The notes below the pieces were generated by a model, which had not been told where the DNA came from, did no database searches, and was given only the letters and a program-made list of their open reading frames with translations. A stretch of DNA of 64,000 nucleotides, from positions 992,001 to 1,056,000 of the forward strand of contig NZ_JABEDH010000001.1 of assembly GCF_029285175.1 (NCBI RefSeq), in the 5' to 3' direction. The position numbers and the translations under genes were made by a program. The DNA comes from Sulfitobacter sp. M05. Lineage in GTDB: Bacteria; Pseudomonadota; Alphaproteobacteria; Rhodobacterales; Rhodobacteraceae. This document shows positions 58,917 through 64,000 of this stretch, piece after piece. Each line of letters opens with the position of its first letter. Position 1 is the stretch's first letter.

Positions 58917-59020
58917 TAGAGCGTCCCGCCTTTAACCTGAGCCATCACATATCGCTTTTCGCGTTCGACCAAAGGGAGAGGCCGCGAACAAGCGTTTCAT
59001 GTTTAAGGCGGGACGCTCTA
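58917..59020. repeat. 104-base dispersed palindromic repeat
   Basis: Ends are a perfect 16-base inverted repeat (TAGAGCGTCCCGCCTT / AAGGCGGGACGCTCTA). The interior shares long blocks with the element at 2415-2517. It fills most of the 323-base gap between the two tRNA genes; nothing else was seen there. It has no coding capacity and no obvious target duplication. Confidence 0.85.
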
Positions 59021-59134
59021 ACGCTCAGGCACACTGCAATAGCGGCTTTGGGCAAGACCCACGGAATTGCGAAACCACGCTATAAGCCGGTGTCACAATA
59101 CATCAAACGTATTTTGTATCTTAAAAAGGGGTAA

Positions 59135-59224
59135 TGGCGGATCGACAGGGATTCGAACCCTGGAGACGGTCTCCCGCCTACACACTTTCCAGGCGTGCGC
59201 CTTCGACCACTCGGCCACCGATCC
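59135..59224 (-). tRNA. tRNA-Ser(GGA)
   Basis: A 90-base class II tRNA with encoded CCA and a long variable arm (GGCGGGAGACCGTC). Acceptor GGATCGG pairs with TCGATCC including one G-U. The anticodon loop CTGGAAA gives GGA, reading serine UCC and UCU. Confidence 0.97.
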
Positions 59225-59306
59225 ATTGCGCGGGGTTTAGTATGACCGTGCCCCCCATTGCAAGGGCGAAAACGCACCCTTTTGCGCATTCTTCACGACG
59301 CCAGCT

Positions 59307-60026
59307 TTAGCCGTCCAAATGCAGGTAGACGCGACGGTTCATCCGACCTTTTTTTTCCATCTTTCCCAGACGCAAACTGCCGATTTCACCGGTACGGGCC
59401 ACATGTGTGCCGCCGCAGGGCTGCAAGTCGATGCAATCGTCCTCTTCGCCGATGCTGATCAGCCTGATGTCGCCTGCGCCTTTCGGTGGACGGACGGCCA
59501 TTGTCTTGATCAGATGCGGGTTCTCCTCCAGCTCTTCTTGCGTCATCCAGCTTTCGCCGATCCGCAGATCCATGGCGACCAGTTCGTTTAACACTTCCTC
59601 GATCTCATCACGGTCCTGTGGCGCGTCAGGCATGTCAAAGTCCAGCCGCCCGTGGGTGGCAGATATCTGCCCACCGGTCACCCCGAATGGCATCACCGCA
59701 GACAGTAAATGCAGCGCTGAATGCACCCGCATGTGTTTATATCTCCGGTCCCAATCCAGTTCCTGAACAATATGGGCGCCCTTGGGTGGCAAGGCAGAGG
59801 CTTCGGCAGGCACCAGAACAACCGCCCCGTCATCGCCGTTGACTGTTGTCGCAATCGGAAGGCGCTGACCATCCCAGCTGATCCAGCCGGAATCGCCTGG
59901 TTGCCCGCCGCCAGTGGCATAAAACAAGGATTGGTCCAGAACGACGCCTCCCTCAGGCGTGATCTCCTTTACCATGGCAGGCGCATCCCGTCGGTATGTG
60001 TCTTCGCGAAACAGCAAGCGGGTCAT
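59307..60026 (-). CDS. Alanyl-tRNA editing protein, AlaX type
   Basis: A free-standing editing enzyme that removes Ser or Gly wrongly attached to tRNA-Ala. The 239-residue protein has an N-terminal barrel (SLFYATGGGQPGDSG) and zinc-binding residues His102 and His106 (HSALH) with Cys204 and His208 (CGGTH), as in the editing domain of AlaRS. It backs up the full AlaRS encoded at 43.4-46.0 kb. It overlaps the MscS-type gene by 4 bases at the end of the cysK operon. Confidence 0.92.
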   Translation of the reverse strand: MTRLLFREDTYRRDAPAMVKEITPEGGVVLDQSLFYATGGGQPGDSGWISWDGQRLPIATTVNGDDGAVVLVPAEASALPPKGAHIVQELDWDRRYKHMRVHSALHLLSAVMPFGVTGGQISATHGRLDFDMPDAPQDRDEIEEVLNELVAMDLRIGESWMTQEELEENPHLIKTMAVRPPKGAGDIRLISIGEEDDCIDLQPCGGTHVARTGEIGSLRLGKMEKKGRMNRRVYLHLDG

Positions 60027-62386
60027 GTCTGGGCCTCTTTTGTCTCGGGATCCGCCGCTTTGGCTGGCCCGGTGTCACCTTGCAATACCTCGGGATTGCG
60101 CAGCCAGACGTCACGTTGGGCGAAGGGAATCTCAATCTGCGCATCTTTGAAGCGCGCAACGATTTCATGGTTGATGTCATTCTTGACTGCCAGCATGAAA
60201 TTCACATCCCGCAGCACACAGCGCACCTCGAACTCCAGCGCATCCGCCCCAAAATTCAACAGCAGCACCGATGGCGGCGGTGCCAGCAGAACCATCGGGT
60301 GGGCCTCGGCAATCTCGCGCAGGATGTCTTCCACCTGTCGGGCGTCACTGCCATAGGCCACCCCAACCGGAATGATGACACGCCCCACCGTATTACCACG
60401 GGTATAGTTGGTGACCGTGCCACTGATCAGATCGGCGTTGGGCACAATGACATCTGTTTTGTCGAAGGTCTCGATCCGGGTCGAGCGCACAGAGATATCG
60501 CGCACATATCCCATATGACCACCGGCCTCGATCCAGTCCCCCTCGGAAATTGGGCGTTCAATCAACAGGATAATGCCCGAGACAAAGTTACTGACGATGT
60601 TTTGCAGACCAAAACCGATCCCGACCGACAACGCACCGGCGACAATCGCCAATGAACTCAGGTCGATTCCAGCGCCAGTGATCGCCGCAAGCGCCGCCAG
60701 AAAAATCCCGACATAGCCAAGCCCCGACACAATTGCGTTCTGCCCGCCCACATCAATCCGTGTCTTGGGAAGAACGTTATTTCTAAGCGCCGATTGTACC
60801 AGCCGTGTCAGCACATAACCGACCCCGAAAATCACGGCAAAGGCAATGAAATCAGTGGGAGAAATCCGGCTTTCGCCAATCGAGAAGCCACGCAGGAACA
60901 CGGCCCAAAGCTCGGTAAGATCGTTAAACCTGACCCCCCAGACCAGGGCCAGCAATGGCAGGGAAAGAACCAACAGGACGAACCCGAACAAAACAGGCCA
61001 GAGCGCCTCGCGGGCCTGGGCACCCTGCCCGGTGATTGCACCGTAAACATCAGCACCAAACCGTTGCAGCGTCATCACCAGTCCCAGCAAGGTCAGGGTC
61101 ATGAAATACGGCGGTAAAATTGCCTCTGCCGCATGGAAATACCCAAAGGCCGCAAGCGCCGGTGTGGCGAAGGCTACCAGAATTGCCCCCTTACCCAACG
61201 TCCGGATCGTTCCCACCAATGTGGAGGAGCGCAATTCCGTTGCAACCGCATCATCCGCTTCTGGGTCTTTGACCCGCCCGAGGATCTTGCCGATGCAATA
61301 GAGCGACACCGCAGCGAGCAGCGTAATCAGAAACATCAGAACAGGTTGAGACGCAGGTGCCGGATCACCTGCCTCCAATACTTCGTCGATCAGGGCTGCA
61401 ACGACGATCAACGCGGTACTACAGGAAACATGGAAACGCGCGGCTTTCCGGTCTTGCCAATCCAACGGGATCAGCGCTTCATCGTCATCCCGCGAGAACA
61501 CCCGCTCCGAGACCCAGCGCAGCCCCAGCATCACCCCCCCGAGGACGGCAAAAAGCAAAAACATCTCATTCAATTGCGGTCCGAAAATGCCGGTCGAACT
61601 TACGGCAAGCGCCAACAGGATCAAACCTGCAAACGGCAGGATGATCCGCAACAAAGAGACCAGAAACCGCCAGATGCCAAAGCCGCGCGCACCAAGGCGC
61701 TGAAGGCTGCTGACGATCATTTCTGACCAACGCCGCCCCCTCAGGATCAGCACAGTCCCCAAAGCCCCCAGCAAAATGGTAATCGGCAGCCCGGCGACCA
61801 GATCGTCGTCTCCCTCAAGGCCTTCGGCTTTTTCGTTCCACAACTTTGAAAGTGCGGCGTTCAGATCAGCAAAAGCAGGCCGCCAATAGACCGGGTTAAG
61901 AGGCGAAGGCGACGTTTCCAACAGTTCTTCAGCCTGTCTTTCGCGCAGGGACTTATCAATCTGGCTGATGATGGCGTCGGCACGGACGTATTCCGCTTCG
62001 GCGCGCTGGACCGGCGTCAGCAGGGTATCAAGCTGCTCTTCAAGCTCTGCACGGCTGGCAGCAACATCTGCGGACTCTGGCTTTGCCCCCTCGCCTTCGG
62101 GTTTGGGACCAAGCGCTGTCAGTTGTTCGCGCAGGGTTGCGATACGTGCCGCGTTCTGGGTGGTTGCCTCGCGAAAATCACTTCGAAACGCAACGATCTC
62201 GGCACGCAGCTCTTCAAGACGACCTTCAGAGCCGTTGTCGGAATCAAGCAGTTGTTCCGCCGCCGCCGCCGCCACGCTCCAACGGGTTACTTCGGATGGC
62301 CCCGCCCCCTGCGCCAAAGCGCCATGCGCCAGGGCAAAGGACAGAACAATCGCCAGCCAGAAACCTGCAACAGACCTCAACATCAC
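60023..62386 (-). CDS. DUF3772/MscS mechanosensitive channel family protein
   Basis: A 787-residue inner-membrane channel protein. A signal peptide (to about residue 25) is followed by a periplasmic, partly coiled-coil DUF3772 domain (SEGRLEELRAEIVAFRSDF...), about ten membrane spans, and the MscS core: pore helix LSVGIGFGLQNIVSNFVSGIILLIERPISEGDWIEAGG, then the beta domain IVPNADLISGTVTNYTRG. Such proteins release solutes on osmotic downshock. It overlaps the cysteine synthase and AlaX genes by 4 bases each. Confidence 0.93.
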   Translation of the reverse strand: MMLRSVAGFWLAIVLSFALAHGALAQGAGPSEVTRWSVAAAAAEQLLDSDNGSEGRLEELRAEIVAFRSDFREATTQNAARIATLREQLTALGPKPEGEGAKPESADVAASRAELEEQLDTLLTPVQRAEAEYVRADAIISQIDKSLRERQAEELLETSPSPLNPVYWRPAFADLNAALSKLWNEKAEGLEGDDDLVAGLPITILLGALGTVLILRGRRWSEMIVSSLQRLGARGFGIWRFLVSLLRIILPFAGLILLALAVSSTGIFGPQLNEMFLLFAVLGGVMLGLRWVSERVFSRDDDEALIPLDWQDRKAARFHVSCSTALIVVAALIDEVLEAGDPAPASQPVLMFLITLLAAVSLYCIGKILGRVKDPEADDAVATELRSSTLVGTIRTLGKGAILVAFATPALAAFGYFHAAEAILPPYFMTLTLLGLVMTLQRFGADVYGAITGQGAQAREALWPVLFGFVLLVLSLPLLALVWGVRFNDLTELWAVFLRGFSIGESRISPTDFIAFAVIFGVGYVLTRLVQSALRNNVLPKTRIDVGGQNAIVSGLGYVGIFLAALAAITGAGIDLSSLAIVAGALSVGIGFGLQNIVSNFVSGIILLIERPISEGDWIEAGGHMGYVRDISVRSTRIETFDKTDVIVPNADLISGTVTNYTRGNTVGRVIIPVGVAYGSDARQVEDILREIAEAHPMVLLAPPPSVLLLNFGADALEFEVRCVLRDVNFMLAVKNDINHEIVARFKDAQIEIPFAQRDVWLRNPEVLQGDTGPAKAADPETKEAQT

Positions 62387-63417
62387 AGGTCTTCAAAGAC
62401 CTCGGGCAAGGTGGCCGGATCACGGTCAAGCCATTCAGGCACCGGCAGCCCTTTTTCGCGCAGGAACGTCGGATTGAACAGTTTCGACTGATAGCGCGTC
62501 CCGAAATCACACAGGATCGTTACGATCCGATGCCCCGGCCCCAATTCCCGCGCCAAACGCATGGCACCGGCCACGTTAACGCCAGAAGACGCGCCCAGAC
62601 ACAGCCCCTCTTGCTGCAACAGGTCGAAAACAACCGGCAAAGCCTCAGCATCCGGGATATTGTAGCTGAAATCGGGTTTGAACCCTTCAAGGTTCTTGGT
62701 GATGCGCACCTGCCCGATGCCCTCGGCAATCGAGCCCCCTTCAGAGGTCAGCTCTCCGGTGGTAAAATAGCTGTGCAACGCCGCCCCGTCCGGATCGGCA
62801 AGGGCAATCTTGACGCCTTTGGGCTGTAAGACATGGGAAATCCCGGCCAAAGTACCGCCCGATCCGACAGCACAGCAGAAACCGTCCAGATTGCCATCGG
62901 TCTGCTCCCAGATCTCTGGGCCCGTGGTTTCGATGTGCGCCTGACGGTTGGCGACATTGTCAAATTGGTTGGCCCAGATCACCCCTTCGTTGGTGCTGCG
63001 CGCCAGCTCGTTCGCAAGCCGTTCGGAATAGCGGATGAAGTTGTTGGGATTGCGATAAGGGGCTGCGGGCACCTGTACCAGTTCCGCACCGGCAAGGCGC
63101 AGCATGTCTTTCTTTTCTTCGGATTGGGTTTCCGGAATCACGATCACCGTCTTGAACCCCATCGACGATCCCACCAGCGCCAGACCGATGCCTGTGTTCC
63201 CGGCTGTCCCCTCGACAATTGTACCGCCCGGTTTCAATGTCCCTTTGGCAATCGCATCCTGAATAATGAACAGGGCCGCACGGTCCTTGACCGACTGGCC
63301 GGGGTTCATGAATTCGGCCTTGCCGAATATTTCGCACCCCGTTGCTTCGGATGGTCCACGAAGTTTGATAAGTGGTGTCTTGCCGACGGCCTTGGCCAGA
63401 TCAGATGCAATGTGCAT
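62383..63417 (-). CDS. cysK: Cysteine synthase A
   Basis: Makes cysteine from O-acetylserine and sulfide with PLP. The 344-residue protein has the PLP lysine in NPGQSVKDRAA, the substrate loop EGTAGNTGIGLA and the phosphate loop AVGSGGTLAGIS. It carries a longer C-terminal part (to ...VFEDL) than the 310-residue standard. The ATG at 63417 is chosen over a TTG four codons upstream. A cysK next to a NUDIX (trgB) gene recalls the tellurite-resistance locus of Rhodobacter sphaeroides. Confidence 0.93.
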   Translation of the reverse strand: MHIASDLAKAVGKTPLIKLRGPSEATGCEIFGKAEFMNPGQSVKDRAALFIIQDAIAKGTLKPGGTIVEGTAGNTGIGLALVGSSMGFKTVIVIPETQSEEKKDMLRLAGAELVQVPAAPYRNPNNFIRYSERLANELARSTNEGVIWANQFDNVANRQAHIETTGPEIWEQTDGNLDGFCCAVGSGGTLAGISHVLQPKGVKIALADPDGAALHSYFTTGELTSEGGSIAEGIGQVRITKNLEGFKPDFSYNIPDAEALPVVFDLLQQEGLCLGASSGVNVAGAMRLARELGPGHRIVTILCDFGTRYQSKLFNPTFLREKGLPVPEWLDRDPATLPEVFEDL

Positions 63418-63451
63418 GAATGCCCCCAAAAGTTACGGCTGCGGTGCAGCT

Positions 63452-64000
63452 TTATTCGCTTTCAGGTGTATCCGTCGCCCCCGCGGACCTCAAGCGGTCC
63501 CTGTGATACGCGAGATAATAAGCCGCCATCACCACCGGCGTATTTGCCAGATCAAACCGCGCAACGCGGGCCATCAGATCGTCAAAAGACATCAGATGCG
63601 AGCGGATATCCTCGTTTTCTTCAACCAATCCACCGGTGCCGGCCACCCCGTCAGGCAAATCAGCAAGCCCCAGATAAACATAATAAAAACCCGTCGAACT
63701 GCCGGGACTGGGATACGCTTCGGCGATTTTTTCAAGCGGGCCCAATGTCAGCCCTGATTCTTCTTTCGCCTCGCGCCGCGCCGCCTCTTCCGGGGTCTCG
63801 CCCGGATCAATCCTTCCCGCCACCGGTTCAAGCTGCCAACTTGCCCGATCGCCCCGCGCAAGCGGCCCCATACGCATCTGTTCAACCAGCAAAACGCGAT
63901 CCCGTACAGGATCGTACGGCAGGACAATTGCCGCATCTGCGTCAATCAGCACCGCGCGCTCAAGCGGTGCAGTTAGCGATCCGTCAAAGCGCGCATGGCG
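63452..64000 (-). CDS. NUDIX hydrolase, TrgB/ADP-ribose pyrophosphatase-like, 5' end missing
   Basis: The frame is open to the window end, so the start lies beyond 64000; a GTG at 63952 is inside the protein (preceded by RFDGSLTAPLERA). About 182 residues are visible. The NUDIX box runs from GRIDPGETPEEAARREAKEESGL and is complete. The following SPGSSTGFYYVYLGLADL fits the ADP-ribose/NudF branch. In Rhodobacter sphaeroides a gene of this type (trgB) lies beside cysK and contributes to tellurite resistance; that role here is inferred from order. Confidence 0.9.
   Translation of the reverse strand, partial: RHARFDGSLTAPLERAVLIDADAAIVLPYDPVRDRVLLVEQMRMGPLARGDRASWQLEPVAGRIDPGETPEEAARREAKEESGLTLGPLEKIAEAYPSPGSSTGFYYVYLGLADLPDGVAGTGGLVEENEDIRSHLMSFDDLMARVARFDLANTPVVMAAYYLAYHRDRLRSAGATDTPESE

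Overview
The window is chromosomal DNA from an alphaproteobacterium, most likely the Roseobacter side of the Rhodobacteraceae. The signs are consistent: an iscR-suf iron-sulfur operon whose IscR has one cysteine, a direct GTTC-N7-GTTC SOS box at recA, CckA, a class II DAHP synthase, a DUF6356 gene, and a trgB-cysK pair like the Rhodobacter tellurite-resistance locus. Genes are dense, often overlap by 1-4 bases, and sit on both strands. I see no prophage, insertion sequence, CRISPR array or rRNA. The identification rests on gene content and motif reading only; no database was searched.

Layout. 1-5.8 kb: 3' end of hemB, a secreted protein with a VasI/TagO-like C-terminus, a SYLF lipoprotein, a penicillin-acylase-family hydrolase and an RluE-type pseudouridine synthase. 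6-10.6 kb: class II DAHP synthase, a GlxA-type AraC regulator, a crotonase and a PQQ-dependent sugar dehydrogenase. 10.7-16.4 kb: a branched-chain amino acid-type ABC operon (binding protein, two ATPases, a small secreted protein of unknown function, two permeases), with a UUCG-loop hairpin after the first gene. 16.5-19.4 kb: a HerA/YjgR-like ATPase, a 695-base gap and an IalB-family protein.

19.5-24.7 kb is a cell-envelope block: a minus-strand operon of L,D-transpeptidase, LpxD-like acyltransferase, acyl carrier protein and ketoacyl synthase, divergent from a MepK-like endopeptidase. 24.8-28 kb: galE, a sugar transferase, an HTTM membrane protein with a small partner, and tRNA-Arg(CCG). 28.2-36.1 kb: the operon iscR, cysteine desulfurase, sufB, ybjQ-like, sufC, sufD, two YIP1-like membrane genes and sufS. 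36.2-43.4 kb: a hydrolase, a small gene, an HD protein, icd, a glutamine amidotransferase, DUF6356, an Lrp regulator with an SMR transporter, typA and a DUF1330 gene. 43.4-56.5 kb: alaS, recA, a sulfotransferase-like gene, cckA, an RsmB-type methyltransferase, guaB, an agmatinase-family enzyme and a RACo-like corrinoid activator.

56.6-58.6 kb holds the most notable system: a translationally coupled lipoprotein and Slam-like outer-membrane barrel, which reads as a compact type XI (Slam) secretion pair. It is followed by tRNA-Gly(CCC), a 104-base palindromic repeat and tRNA-Ser(GGA). 59.3-64 kb: AlaX editing protein, a DUF3772/MscS channel, a cysteine synthase and a truncated NUDIX (TrgB-like) gene, in one overlapping operon.

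Small dispersed repeats also run through the window. A palindromic element of about 104 bases occurs twice. A 24-27-base motif (consensus CAGTATTTAGGGCCAAAAAG) occurs four times, three of them just after stop codons. A 15-base unit is repeated four times in tandem next to the Slam gene.
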